Positions 63,802 to 64,000 of a stretch of DNA of 64,000 bases are shown piece by piece. The notes beneath the pieces are model-generated. The model saw nothing but the letters and a program-made list of their open reading frames with translations, did not search any database and was not told the origin of the DNA. Positions within the stretch are counted from its first letter, which is position 1, and the number at the start of each line of letters is the position of its first letter. This DNA comes from Porphyra umbilicalis (lineage: Eukaryota; Rhodophyta; Bangiophyceae; Bangiales; Bangiaceae). The position numbers were made by a program, and so were the translations under genes. The stretch spans positions 18,866 through 82,865 of the forward strand of contig KV919093.1 in NCBI GenBank assembly GCA_002049455.2, in the 5' to 3' direction.

Positions 63802-64000
63802 ATGGCGTTTGTGGGGTCCCCCGCGGGGTTGCCCCGCGCCGCTGCCCGCGGCGCGACGGCCGCCACCCCGTCGACGTGCACCCGATCCGCCGTCGCCGCC
63901 CGCCGGTCGGCCTTTACGCCCGCGGCGGCGGCAACCCCCCCCCTGGCCTCCCCGGTGGCGGCGGCCGGGGCGCTTCCCCCTCCCCCCCCCCCATGGCAGC
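63802..64000 (+). CDS. Plastid-targeted protein, N-terminus only (cut by right edge)
   Basis: The ATG at 63802 sits in an ideal context (CACCATGGCG). The 66 visible residues begin MAFVGSPAGLPRAAARG and are rich in Ala, Ser, Thr, Arg and Pro, with no acidic residue. That is a typical chloroplast transit peptide. A Phe within the first few residues (Met-Ala-Phe-Val) is a known feature of red-algal and glaucophyte transit peptides. The mature protein lies outside the window, so its function cannot be stated. Confidence 0.7.
   Translation, partial: MAFVGSPAGLPRAAARGATAATPSTCTRSAVAARRSAFTPAAAATPPLASPVAAAGALPPPPPPWQ

Overview
This window looks like nuclear DNA from a eukaryotic alga, most likely a red alga of the Bangiophyceae (Porphyra/Pyropia type). 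Three things point there. Genes are GC-rich with mostly G or C in third codon positions, while many spacers are clearly less GC-rich. Introns are few and short, with a strikingly uniform GTACGT-type donor. The last gene starts with a short plastid transit peptide (Met-Ala-Phe-Val) of the kind typical of red algae. The organism is an inference; the gene content is not bacterial.

Layout from left to right: a radical-SAM protein (minus, cut by the left edge); a PH-domain Ser/Thr kinase (minus); a METTL13/EEF1AKMT4-like methyltransferase with a C-terminal zinc-ribbon-like tail (plus); a very large, repeat-riddled bZIP transcription factor (minus); a spacer holding a 78-base poly-C run; a bifunctional trehalose-6-phosphate synthase/phosphatase (plus); a PHO80/cyclin-U-like cyclin (minus); a spacer with nested inverted repeats; a MidA/NDUFAF7-like methyltransferase (plus); a C2H2 zinc-finger protein (plus); an unrecognised open frame with foreign-looking codon use (minus); an inositol-polyphosphate 5-phosphatase (plus); a four-exon Plavaka-like DNA transposase (minus); two unrecognised multi-exon genes (plus); a disordered repeat protein (minus); a three-exon RMI2-like OB-fold gene (plus); an Mpv17/PMP22 membrane protein with a long N-terminal extension (minus); and the start of a plastid-targeted protein (plus).

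Most genes are unrelated housekeeping or signalling genes, so no operon-like logic is expected. The 45.7-57.1 kb stretch is different: it holds a transposase whose catalytic residues all appear present and two lineage-specific-looking genes, and may be mobile or recently mobile DNA.

A caution applies throughout. Five otherwise convincing genes change reading frame, nearly always inside a run of G or C, and mostly as if one base were missing. Homopolymer errors in the assembly are the simplest explanation, so those genes are annotated as intact loci with interrupted frames, not as pseudogenes.
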